Program-made: the position numbers and the translations under genes | Notes under the pieces: model-generated | Database searches by the model: none | The model's input: only the letters and a program-made list of their open reading frames with translations | Told to the model about the DNA's origin: nothing | Part shown: piece after piece, positions 51,333-58,572 of the stretch | How the letters are laid out: each line of letters starts with the position of its first letter | Position numbering within the stretch: the stretch's first letter is position 1 | Assembly (NCBI GenBank): GCA_017993835.1 | Contig: JAGOLX010000023.1 | Location: forward strand, 18,949 to 82,948 | Origin: Phycisphaerae bacterium | GTDB lineage: Bacteria; Planctomycetota; Phycisphaerae; Sedimentisphaerales; Anaerobacaceae | Length of the DNA: 64,000 bases | Direction of reading: 5' to 3'

Positions 51333-52440
51333 GTCGCAGCATGGCCTCGTAGAGGGTCAGTTGGATATCGAGGATTTGTTCGAGCGTGACTCGGCAGCCG
51401 TGGGTCAGGCCGTGAGGGCACTCGAAGGTGAAGCTGCCCGCTCCACAGACGTGGAATAACGCACTGGTCAGATTGAACGAACTGGGATTCCTGCCGCTTT
51501 CGGGACGTGCCTCGAAGGGGCTGTCGTGAGGCAGATTCCGCCTGTCCAGCAGCGCATAGAATCTCTCCGCCAGCGAACGGATGTCCTGCTGGACCTCCAG
51601 GGGGACATAGGCCGGACGCAACAAGGCGGGAGTCGATTCGTGGCTGTGCAGCGAGACGATCAGGTCGGGCCCCTCATCACGGGCGACTTTCAGAATCGCG
51701 GGTGCCTCCGTGGCCATCGGTGCAAAGAACTCGTCGTGCATCGGGTTGATGCCGGCATCGTCGAAGTAACAGCCGAGGAAGCCGATGTTGCCGCCGGCCA
51801 TTGGGTGCTGTCGCTTACAGTCGGGCCAGCCGCAGAGCGTGCCGTCCTTCCATGTCCCCTGGCCCCAGAACCGCAGGTCGTTCCCGTCCATTCCCTGGAG
51901 GGCCCGCGGCTCGAATCGAGCGGTGCCGTCCGGGTTCCCCGCCGGCACGATCAGGAGCCGGCACCGGTCGCCGAGCTGCCGCAGTGTGGTCTGGTCTCGC
52001 CCTCGGAGGTCCTTGCCTGTCTCCATGATCTGGATCAGGTTCACCAGTCCGGCGAGCGCCTCGACCTCGTGGCCGTGCACCGGGCCGATGAAAAGGACGA
52101 CGGGCTTTGTGCGGGCCGCCTTGACCATGTAGGCCGAGGGTTCGTGTGCCCCGATGGCCGAGTTGTAGTTCGCCCGATGGGGGGCCACCTCCTTCTCACC
52201 ATACGCGATCAGGTGCATCGGCCGGCCGCCCGGCGTGACGCAGAGCAGGGTGGCTCGGCCGCGTCGAAGGCTCTCGAATCGAGCGGCCAGGCCCCGCACG
52301 TCGCCGACCCAGAAGTCGGGCAGGCGTCGTTCGCGAATCCTGGCCTGAGCCTGTGCGTAGGTCATGCGCTCAGCCGCCGCCTGGGCCGCGCTTGGCAACA
52401 TGCCGATCAATAGGATTAATGCGACCGAGAACGCGCCCAT
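51310..52440 (-). CDS. M14-family zinc carboxypeptidase-like protein (secreted)
   Basis: 376 aa from ATG 52440 with GGAG 6 nt upstream; a long upstream extension to 52758 is translated repeat DNA and was rejected. Signal peptide GAFSVALILLIGMLPSAAQA. The zinc site HGHE (His122, Glu125) matches M14 H-x-x-E, the third ligand is probably in SLHSHES (His265 or His267), and Glu340 in FTFECPHG fits the catalytic Glu. It may release terminal residues from peptides or amidated glycans. Overlap with the heparinase-like gene indicates co-expression. Confidence 0.8.
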   Translation of the reverse strand: MGAFSVALILLIGMLPSAAQAAAERMTYAQAQARIRERRLPDFWVGDVRGLAARFESLRRGRATLLCVTPGGRPMHLIAYGEKEVAPHRANYNSAIGAHEPSAYMVKAARTKPVVLFIGPVHGHEVEALAGLVNLIQIMETGKDLRGRDQTTLRQLGDRCRLLIVPAGNPDGTARFEPRALQGMDGNDLRFWGQGTWKDGTLCGWPDCKRQHPMAGGNIGFLGCYFDDAGINPMHDEFFAPMATEAPAILKVARDEGPDLIVSLHSHESTPALLRPAYVPLEVQQDIRSLAERFYALLDRRNLPHDSPFEARPESGRNPSSFNLTSALFHVCGAGSFTFECPHGLTHGCRVTLEQILDIQLTLYEAMLRHELDKKN

Positions 52441-52739
52441 CGAATGCTCCGTCTTGAGTCTTGGATCTTGGAATCGGAATTGACTTGGGATTCGTGCTTG
52501 GGGCCCCCGAACGCGATACGCCGGGTTTGGCAGGCCGACCCTCCCACGATTTACGGATGGCCGGTTCCTATTGTCTCTTGCCGATCTCATAACATGCCCA
52601 GAATACGCCATTACCTGTGGAACATCAATTTCAATCTCGGCCCGGCCTGCCGTCTGCCGTCGCCGGGTCAGAGCAGGAGAGGGTGCGGCCGGCCTGCGGC
52701 GGCGGACACAGGATCCGGCGCCGTGGCCCCAAGAGCGGG

Positions 52740-53096
52740 AATTGGCTTCGTTTCGCACGATGAACTCCCGGCTCGACTAAGGAAGGTGATAGCATAGTGG
52801 AAGGATGGGTATCACGCCCGGGGGAATTGGGTTCGTTTCGCGGAATTCGCGCCGGTCGCAGTCCCTGCGCCGGCCCGCGTGCCACTTGGTCCAGGGCCAA
52901 TTGGCTTTGTTTTGCGCAGCCATGCTCCCGACCCGGCCGCCCCGCCGTGGCCAAAGCCCGATTGTGCAAAACGAAGCCAATTTCGCAAAGCCCGGCCCAG
53001 GCCCAGAGGCCAACTGTGCGAGACGAACCCAATTTCGCGAGCTCGGCTGGTTGTGAACGACGAAGAGCCCGGATAGTGCGAAAGGAAGCACAAATT
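52740..53096. repeat. Array of short inverted repeats (core TGCGAAACGAAGCCAATT)
   Basis: Six copies of an 18-20 bp motif lie in 360 bp. Three face one way (52740-52757, 52825-52842, 52899-52916: AATTGGCTTCGTTTCGCA and variants) and three face the other (52965-52982, 53017-53034 and a diverged 53077-53096). Spacers are 20-70 bp and unlike each other. The whole 1.17-kb gap 52441-53607 has no credible gene; long open frames across it are repeat translations (RNEANS, CAKQSQ). The irregular spacing, mixed orientation and variable copies argue against a CRISPR array. Similar elements are known as abundant intergenic repeats in Phycisphaerae. Confidence 0.8.
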
Positions 53097-53382
53097 CCCA
53101 CTTTATCAGTCTGATTTTTGCGGTTCATTGTCTCAAGAAGCTGGAAGACAAGATGTCGTGCCGTTGCCGCCCAGATACCCCAATCCAGCTTGTGCCCGTG
53201 CCCTAAGGGCCCTGGCGGTCCCTCCGGGTCGCTGGGCCGGCCGCCGATGCATCGCTCATAATGGGACGCTTAAGAATGCGTGTGTGTTGCATGAAAATCG
53301 AAAATCGGCCACAATTTGTACAACTCCTGCCGCCGTATTGCAGCCGCCGCCCCAGGAGAGGCAATTCTCTTCGCTGTCCGTC

Positions 53383-53411
53383 TTGCCTTCCCCTCATGGA
53401 CACGCTACAAT
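53383..53411 (+). promoter_or_regulatory. Sigma70-like promoter candidate
   Basis: TTGCCT (53383-53388), a 17-bp spacer and TACAAT (53406-53411). It lies about 100 bp upstream of the integrase-like remnant and 200 bp upstream of the 65-aa gene at 53608, which it may drive. Confidence 0.5.
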
Positions 53412-53499
53412 CGTCGCCGTGCGTGAAGAAGACCAGGATGTTGGGAGTCCGCAAGGCAGATGGTCTGAGCGGAGCACCGGTGGTGCAGGCGGTTGCCCC

Positions 53500-53605
53500 A
53501 GAAGTAGCCATGGACGCCCCTACAGCACGTGCGCCCAGGCTGCTGGATCGGTTGCGGGAGGGTCCAGGCCTTATAGTCGGCGCACGGGTCTTAATCAGGA
53601 GGTTC
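53500..53605 (+). pseudogene. Possible integron-type tyrosine integrase 5' remnant (frameshifted)
   Basis: One frame reads TARAPRLLDRLREG, which matches the start of integron/XerC-like integrases (pRLLDrlRea.r.rhYS.RTe.aY). The next motif, RPYSRRTGLNQEV, continues in a different frame about 10 codons later. No catalytic region follows, and the next gene starts at 53608. I read this as a decayed 5' end, but the match is short (two blocks of about 10 residues) and could be chance. Confidence 0.3.
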
Positions 53606-53607
53606 TT

Positions 53608-53805
53608 ATGTCGATCCGCATAACAGGACGACATAAATGCCTGAGTCCACCGCAAGTCCTTGAACTAACGGGTTTTATCGTGTCTCTGGGAGGACAGCCG
53701 AAGGCGTCTTATACGGACCGAAACGGACTTCGCCGCATCTTATGCGGATCCATCGAATTATTGTTCGGCCGTGGAATGCAGAAGAGACGAAAGGTTAACC
53801 CATGA
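53608..53805 (+). CDS. Small hypothetical protein (MSIRITG...), isolated
   Basis: 65 aa from ATG 53608 with a strong CAGGAGG site 7 nt upstream. No domain is recognised. Its C-terminal half (QPKASYTDRNGLRRILCGSI) resembles the end of the 50-aa protein at 61260 (NPKAFYRGANEGLRIVCGSI), so the two may be members of a small repeated family. The region is less GC-rich than the flanking operons, which suggests accessory DNA. Confidence 0.5.
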   Translation: MSIRITGRHKCLSPPQVLELTGFIVSLGGQPKASYTDRNGLRRILCGSIELLFGRGMQKRRKVNP

Positions 53806-53884
53806 CTTGCACTGTTGCGGCGATGCCGTCTTGCGACCGTCCAAGAAGACCAACGAGCGCTCAACCTGCACCCCAAAAAACTCC

Positions 53885-54589
53885 ATGCAGGTTCAGCCGT
53901 TCCCGACGGAAGGCACCTTGTTCAAGAACCTGGATCTTCGCAGACCCGATTTAGGCGACTGCATCGGAGGGCGTCTGGTGAAGGTTCGGTCGTACAAAAT
54001 GACTTCGGTCTGTCGGGACGACCGGGGCCAGTTTGAACATTACGGATCGGGGCCGAACTTCCAGGGCGGTTGCCTGACTCTCTGTACCTGTGCCCACCAA
54101 ATCCGAGCGGAGAAGAAGAACCCTGACGAGTGGCAGGATTGGTGGCTGGCAGGCTTCACAAGTCCTCAATGTTGTGATCGGACGTGGCTGTTCTACCTCG
54201 CACAAGTCGAACGAGCCTACCCGACTGCTGCTGAGCTTTGGGACGAACTACCCCGCAATCTCCGGCAGGCGAAGTCCACCCGTCGTAACTGCCTGGGGGA
54301 TGCGTACCAGCCGAACCCCGCTTCGCCGTGCGCCGATCCCTTCGATGCTGCCCACTATCACCTGCCGATGATCGGGCACAGCCATCGTGAGTCAGATTCG
54401 GATGAGAAATGGAAGAAAGACATCGAATTCTACAACAGCAAATTCAGGCGACATTCGGCCTATATTGTTGCAAAGCCGTGCCTTACTTTCATCTGGCAAA
54501 CTCCGACACTCTACCTAAAAGATCATCCGAGGAATCAGAGTTGGGACAGCGTTGGCGACCTTCTACGGCGGCTGATCGCTGCCAGATAA
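53885..54589 (+). CDS. Nmad2-like protein (nucleotide-modification-associated family), tentative
   Basis: 234 aa if started at ATG 53885; an upstream ATG at 53771 would overlap the previous gene. The core reads KVRSYKMTSVCRDDRGQ, GSGPNFQGGCLTLCTCAHQI, WLAGFTSPQ, TWLFYLAQVERAYPTAAELW and later AHYHLPMIGHSHRES. The order Y-K-M-T ... PN-GG-LTL-C--IR ... D/W-x-G ... L-Y-A-V--A resembles the Nmad2 family associated with phage and defence DNA modification, but only loosely. No phage structural genes are adjacent. Function unproven. Confidence 0.45.
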   Translation: MQVQPFPTEGTLFKNLDLRRPDLGDCIGGRLVKVRSYKMTSVCRDDRGQFEHYGSGPNFQGGCLTLCTCAHQIRAEKKNPDEWQDWWLAGFTSPQCCDRTWLFYLAQVERAYPTAAELWDELPRNLRQAKSTRRNCLGDAYQPNPASPCADPFDAAHYHLPMIGHSHRESDSDEKWKKDIEFYNSKFRRHSAYIVAKPCLTFIWQTPTLYLKDHPRNQSWDSVGDLLRRLIAAR

Positions 54590-54618
54590 GCACTCAACCG
54601 AGGCCGAACCAGTTAGTG

Positions 54619-54647
54619 CACGGGACGGCAAAAAACCGCCGCCCGTG
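54619..54647. other. Imperfect hairpin after the Nmad2-like gene
   Basis: CACGGGACGGC (54619-54629) pairs with GCCGCCCGTG (54638-54647) around an A-rich loop, with one bulged A. GTTAG flanks it on both sides (54612 and 54656). It could be a terminator without a T-run or a recombination-type site. It fills most of the 84-bp gap before the next gene. Confidence 0.4.
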
Positions 54648-54673
54648 ACCATCACGTTAGGGACAGAAAGAAC

Positions 54674-55168
54674 ATGAGATTCATTACGACATCTATCATC
54701 GTCCTTTGTTCGTCATGCGCTGGTTGCGTGTCGGTTCGGCCGGTTTCGAAGGTCCATGCCTTCGACTCCTTAGAGTCGGCGTACGACTTCATGCTATTCA
54801 GAAATCTCATCACTAGTTCGGATGCCAACAGAGAAATCGCCCGTCAGTCTTCACGGGTCTCGAAGGAGGTCGTCTCAGGCAAGGAGTTTTCGATCGTCAC
54901 CTTTGACTTCATACGCCCCGGAAAGACCATGGGCGTTCGCGGCCAAAATGGTCCTATGTATATACTTCTTCGCAACGCTGACGCCTATTCCCTGGTTGGC
55001 GAATTCCATGGCTCCCTCGTCACGCTATCGGCCAAAGGTGACGAGATTGTTGCGAGTGTCTACTATCATTATTCCGCCTTCGAAACGCCTCACATAGACT
55101 ACCCCTTCAGGAACGGTAGGTTCAACTATATCGAACCATCGGCACGAGGCGATGGTGTCTGGAAATAG
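54674..55168 (+). CDS. Small hypothetical lipoprotein
   Basis: 164 aa. The N-terminus MRFITTSIIVLCSSCAGC ends in a lipobox-like CAGC, so a lipid-anchored periplasmic location is likely. The mature part has beta-rich sequence (FSIVTFDFIRPGKTMGVRGQ, ILLRNADAYSLVGEFHGSLV) with no recognised domain. AT content is higher than in the neighbouring operons. It follows the Nmad2-like gene by 84 bp, which holds a hairpin. Confidence 0.6.
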   Translation: MRFITTSIIVLCSSCAGCVSVRPVSKVHAFDSLESAYDFMLFRNLITSSDANREIARQSSRVSKEVVSGKEFSIVTFDFIRPGKTMGVRGQNGPMYILLRNADAYSLVGEFHGSLVTLSAKGDEIVASVYYHYSAFETPHIDYPFRNGRFNYIEPSARGDGVWK

Positions 55169-55196
55169 AGTCCCTAGCCACGGAATCAACCTGACC

Positions 55197-55221
55197 ACTT
55201 GGGCACGCGGCGTGCCCAAGT
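55197..55221. other. Perfect 11-bp palindrome between convergent genes
   Basis: ACTTGGGCACG-CGG-CGTGCCCAAGT (55197-55221) is a perfect inverted repeat with a 3-nt loop, flanked by AACCTG (55188-55193) and CAGGTT (55246-55251). It lies in the gap between the lipoprotein gene (plus) and the sulfatase (minus), so it may act as a bidirectional terminator although no T-tract is present. No gene is seen in the rest of 55169-55402. Confidence 0.55.
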
Positions 55222-55402
55222 TCCCTCGGCCTTCGGCCTCGGTGGCAGGTTATTCCGGACGTTCGACAGGAGAGATGGGACCGGTTCTCCGCGGGGCGCA
55301 AGTCCATCCGGTGCGAGATCGGTAGGAATCGCCTGGGCGTGCCGGCCTGGGGATGCAGGCTCGATCTTGTTCGTCCCCTATCCTGCTGAGTTGTGGTTGG
55401 GC

Positions 55403-56929
55403 TCAGCCGAGCAGTTTCTGCTCCCACCACTTGAGGTAGCCCTCGTCGGAGATGGTGGGGGAGAGGTCTCTCTTTTCCATGGACTCAACGAAATTCTTGG
55501 CCATCTGGTTCTGCTCCCGCTCGACGACCTTCGGGTCTTCCGGCGTCTCGCCTTGGTCGCCGGTGACCTTGATCCACTCATCGAGCTTTCGCCTGTGCTC
55601 CCGCAGGACTTTCGCGTACTGGGTGTTCTCGGCGAGGTTCCGCAGCTCGTGCGGGTCTTCCTGCAAGTCGTAGAGCTCCTCGGGCCGACGGGGCCCCATG
55701 AACTTGGCCTGGTCCGGCGTGAGCTTACCTTCCTTGTACAGGACCTGCATCAGCGTCAACACGGGGTACTGGAGTTTCTTGTAGGCGTTGAACTGGGTGT
55801 AAGGCCGATCCGGATAGTAGTTGCGGATGTACTTGTACGGTTTCGAGCGAACGCAGCGGATATGGTCCACCGTCCCGTCGCAGCGGTCGCGGGCGGCGAA
55901 GACGTACTCGCGAGTTCGCTTCTTCTCGCCGAGGATGTTGTAGCCCTGCAGGTGTTTCGGCGGCTCGACGCCGATGGCCGTCAGGAACGTCGGCGCCAGA
56001 TCGACCGTGCTGACGAGATCATCCACGACGGTTCCGGCCTGGACTCGGCCGGGCCAGCGAACGATCAGGGGGACGTGAATGCCGCTCTCGTAGAGCCACT
56101 GTTTGCCGCGGACGTGAGGTTGCCCGTTGTCGGCAAAGTACGCGATGATCGTGTTGTCCAGCTCGCCTTCCTTCTGGAGCCACTGCAACGCGACGCCGAT
56201 CTCCGAGTCGAGAACCTGTATCGATTCGAGGTAGTTGGCCCAGTCCCGTCGGGCGAGCGGGTGATCCGGATAGCAGGGGGGCAGCTCGACCTTCGCGGGA
56301 TCGATGGGATTGGCTTTGTCCCGCTGGAAGGTCCGGTGCGTCATGTTGAAGTTGATCTGGGCGAAGAACGGCTGTCCGGCCTTGCGCTGGGACCAGTCGG
56401 TGCCGTCGAAGGCCGGCGCTGCGGGGGTGAAATTCCAGTCGGTCTTGCCTGGCTTCTTGTAGCTCAGGCCCTCGCAGTTGCAGGTGAAGTAGCCCGCCCG
56501 CCGGAAGTACTCCGTGATGACTGCTGCGGGCGCCGGGAGCATGTACCCGTCCGCGCGGTGGCTGCGGTGGTTGTGCGCGCCGATGCTCGTCTGGTACATG
56601 CCGGTCATGAAGCACGAGCGCGAAGCCGAGCAGACCGGCGCGGTGGCGAAGGCGTTCGTAAACCTCGCCCCCTCGGCTGCCAGCCTGTCGATGTTGGGCG
56701 TCCTGACCAACGGGTTGCCGTAGCAGCCCATGTCCGGGCAGGTGTCCTCCGAGATTAGCCAGAGGATGTTGGGCGGTCTCGACGCGGGGGCGTTTGCCGG
56801 CGACTTCTTCTTCCGCTTGCGAGTGCGAGGCGTCGCCCTCCTCGTCGTCGTTGTAGTCTCGGTTACGCAGCCGGACAGCAGGGCTGCCGTCCCGCAACCG
56901 ACCGTCTTGAGAAAGTCCCGGCGTCTCAT
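55403..56929 (-). CDS. Sulfatase (formylglycine type), lipid-anchored Tat substrate
   Basis: 508 aa from ATG 56929; a longer start reads into a repeat. The Tat motif RRRDF and the lipobox LLSGC (Cys21) indicate an exported lipoprotein. The sulfatase core begins PNILWLISEDTCPDMGCYGN, and the formylglycine site is CSASR (Cys100), followed by SCFMTGMYQTSIGAHNHR. Later blocks HRTFQRDKANPIDPAKVELP, YFADNGQPHVRGKQWLYESG and LVSTVDLAPTFLTAIGVEPP are typical. The sequence resembles heparan N-sulfatase/N-sulfoglucosamine types. It would desulfate polysaccharides and complements the heparinase-like gene. Confidence 0.92.
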   Translation of the reverse strand: MRRRDFLKTVGCGTAALLSGCVTETTTTTRRATPRTRKRKKKSPANAPASRPPNILWLISEDTCPDMGCYGNPLVRTPNIDRLAAEGARFTNAFATAPVCSASRSCFMTGMYQTSIGAHNHRSHRADGYMLPAPAAVITEYFRRAGYFTCNCEGLSYKKPGKTDWNFTPAAPAFDGTDWSQRKAGQPFFAQINFNMTHRTFQRDKANPIDPAKVELPPCYPDHPLARRDWANYLESIQVLDSEIGVALQWLQKEGELDNTIIAYFADNGQPHVRGKQWLYESGIHVPLIVRWPGRVQAGTVVDDLVSTVDLAPTFLTAIGVEPPKHLQGYNILGEKKRTREYVFAARDRCDGTVDHIRCVRSKPYKYIRNYYPDRPYTQFNAYKKLQYPVLTLMQVLYKEGKLTPDQAKFMGPRRPEELYDLQEDPHELRNLAENTQYAKVLREHRRKLDEWIKVTGDQGETPEDPKVVEREQNQMAKNFVESMEKRDLSPTISDEGYLKWWEQKLLG

Positions 56930-57049
56930 CCGTGAAACCCTTTGAATTGACGATTTCCTGTTTACGATTGACCGTAGCACGGGCATCTTGCCCGTGATCC
57001 TGAATCCGTGGGCGACACGCCCGCGAGAACCACGCCCAGGATGGCCGTG

Positions 57050-57985
57050 CTACGAGAGCGAGCCGACGAGGTCGCAAAGCTTCGCGATGTCGTGCCTGGC
57101 GCAGTAGTCGCGAATGCCGTCGATGACTCGGATCGCGGCGTCGGGCTGGATGAAGCTCGCCGTGCCCACCGCGACTGCCGACGCCCCCGCGATGAGGAAC
57201 TCGATGGCGTCGGAGGCGGAGCGGATGCCGCCCAGGCCGAGGATCGGGATGCCCGCCTGCTTCGCCACCTCATTGTACACCTTGTTCACCAGGTAGACCG
57301 CGATGGGCTTGATCGCCGGGCCGGAGAGGCCTCCCGTGCGATTCGCCAGAACGGGCCTTCGCGTCTCGATGTCGATCACCATCGCGGTGAAGGTGTTGAT
57401 CAGGCTCAGGGCGTTGGCCCCCGCATCGACGGCCGCACGTGCGAGCGTGCTGATGTCCGTCACGTTGGGCGAGAGTTTGACGATGAGCACCTTGTCGCCC
57501 GCGGCCTTCCGCACGACCGACGTGATCTCCGCGACCTGGGCGGGGTCCCGCCCGAAGCTGATCCCCCCTTTGGCGACGTTCGGGCAACTGATGTTCAGCT
57601 CGAATCCCGCGATGGCCTTCTCCTGGGCCAGTCGCTCGGTGACCGCGACATACTCCTCAATCCGCTCGCCTGCGACGTTGACGAACACCGGCACGGTCAT
57701 CTTCCCGATGATCGGCAGCTTCTCCGAGAGGAAGCGGTCCAGCCCGACGTTCGCCAGGCCGATGGCGTTGAGCATGCCCGCGTCGGTCTCGACGATCCGC
57801 GGCGTGCGATTGCCTTTGCGCGGCTTGAGCGTGATGCTCTTGGTGATGAAGCCGCCGAGCGCGCTGACGTCCATGAAGTCCGCCAGCTCGTCGCAGTATC
57901 CGCACGTGCCGGAAGCGGTGAAGACCGGGTTCTTCAGCCGAAGCCCCGCAAAATCCACCGAAATGTCCACTGCTGTCTTCGTCAC
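57050..57985 (-). CDS. pyrD: Dihydroorotate dehydrogenase, catalytic subunit (class 1B)
   Basis: 311 aa from GTG 57985 with GAGGA 5 nt upstream; a longer ATG at 58030 would overlap the toxin gene. DHOD motifs: LRLKNPVFTASGTCGYCDEL, RKGNRTPRIVETDAGMLNAI GLANVG, FVNVAGERIEEY, ELNISCPNV (catalytic Cys134), VKLSPNVTDISTLARAAVDA, LINTFTAMVIDIETRRPVLA, GGLSGPAIKPIA and GLGGIRSASDAIEFLIAGAS. Class 1B enzymes need a PyrK electron-transfer subunit, encoded at 58573. It oxidises dihydroorotate to orotate in pyrimidine synthesis. Confidence 0.95.
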   Translation of the reverse strand: MTKTAVDISVDFAGLRLKNPVFTASGTCGYCDELADFMDVSALGGFITKSITLKPRKGNRTPRIVETDAGMLNAIGLANVGLDRFLSEKLPIIGKMTVPVFVNVAGERIEEYVAVTERLAQEKAIAGFELNISCPNVAKGGISFGRDPAQVAEITSVVRKAAGDKVLIVKLSPNVTDISTLARAAVDAGANALSLINTFTAMVIDIETRRPVLANRTGGLSGPAIKPIAVYLVNKVYNEVAKQAGIPILGLGGIRSASDAIEFLIAGASAVAVGTASFIQPDAAIRVIDGIRDYCARHDIAKLCDLVGSLS

Positions 57986-58004
57986 AGGTTCCTCGAACAC
58001 CAGA

Positions 58005-58271
58005 CTATGGGAAGTACCGATAGATGTCACGTCGATGCAGACACCGGACGAAGACGGCTGTTCCCTCCTCGATGAGAAGGCCGAGACGATAGTCGCCTAT
58101 CCTGATGCGATAGCAGTGGTCGTCGCCTTTCAGCCTCTTGACCCCTTGGATATCCTGAAGCTTCGCCGCGGATTCCACTTGCGTGATGACTTCCCTGATT
58201 CGTTGCCTCGTCGCGGCGTCCCCAAGGGCCTCCACATCTTTCAGAAACGTCCTCTTGAACGCGGTCCTCAA
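58005..58271 (-). CDS. RelE/ParE-family toxin
   Basis: 88 aa from ATG 58271, overlapping the antitoxin stop by 4 bp (ATGA). RelE-fold features: FKRTFLKDVEALGDAATRQR, LQDIQGVKRLKGDDHCYRIR, IGDYRLGLLIEEGTAVFVRC and the C-terminal HRRDIYRYFP, the typical ending of this toxin group (His/Arg rich). It probably cleaves mRNA at the ribosome or inhibits growth when antitoxin is lost. It lies between pyrK and pyrD, so the module interrupts the pair. Confidence 0.9.
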   Translation of the reverse strand: MRTAFKRTFLKDVEALGDAATRQRIREVITQVESAAKLQDIQGVKRLKGDDHCYRIRIGDYRLGLLIEEGTAVFVRCLHRRDIYRYFP

Positions 58272-58477
58272 GACTCTCGCTCCAAGGCCTTAAACACTTT
58301 TTCCCTATCGACCGTTTCGCTATCCCGACCCTCCTGGATGGCTCTGACCAGTCCAACCTCTTCAACGAGTTCGGCCAGTGCGCCGTACAGAGTCTCGTCC
58401 TTTTCCTGTAACAGCTCGATCAAGGCCTGTTTCAGCAATGTCTTCAACTGGCTGCTGTCAATTGTTATCGAGCTCAT
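58268..58477 (-). CDS. Antitoxin of the RelE-type module
   Basis: 69 aa from ATG 58477 with GGAG upstream; the longer frame to 58843 overlaps pyrK and was rejected. The protein (SSITIDSSQLKTLLKQALIE, LLQEKDETLYGALAELVEEV, GLVRAIQEGRDSETVDREKV) is acidic with an N-terminal beta strand, a helix and an unstructured C-terminus, as in small antitoxins paired with RelE. The 4-bp overlap with the toxin indicates antitoxin-first, coupled expression, the common order for such modules. Confidence 0.82.
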   Translation of the reverse strand: MSSITIDSSQLKTLLKQALIELLQEKDETLYGALAELVEEVGLVRAIQEGRDSETVDREKVFKALERES

Positions 58478-58572
58478 GTGCAACTCCTGCAGTCTTGGCG
58501 ATCTGGTCCCAAACCTGCTGTTCCATCTCAGTATATCATCTCGCGACTGCCGCAAGAAGAGGCACGTGATCA

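Noticed and set aside
52740..53096. CRISPR array
   Set aside because: The repeats occur in both orientations, spacing is irregular, spacers are not of constant length and no cas gene is present.
52441..53607. Long open frames with RNEANS/CAKQSQ-like translations, including the N-terminal extension of the M14 gene
   Set aside because: They are chance translations of the inverted-repeat array and of high-GC intergenic DNA. The M14 gene has a clear signal peptide at 52440 and a GGAG site there.
53128..53607. 225-aa reading frame 53128-53805 as one gene
   Set aside because: The upstream part has no start signal and overlaps repeats and the integrase-like fragment. The ribosome site supports a start at 53608.
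54582..54660. attC sites at the small genes
   Set aside because: RYYYAAC-like and GTT-like ends occur, but they are not complementary to each other and fail the pairing expected of attC.
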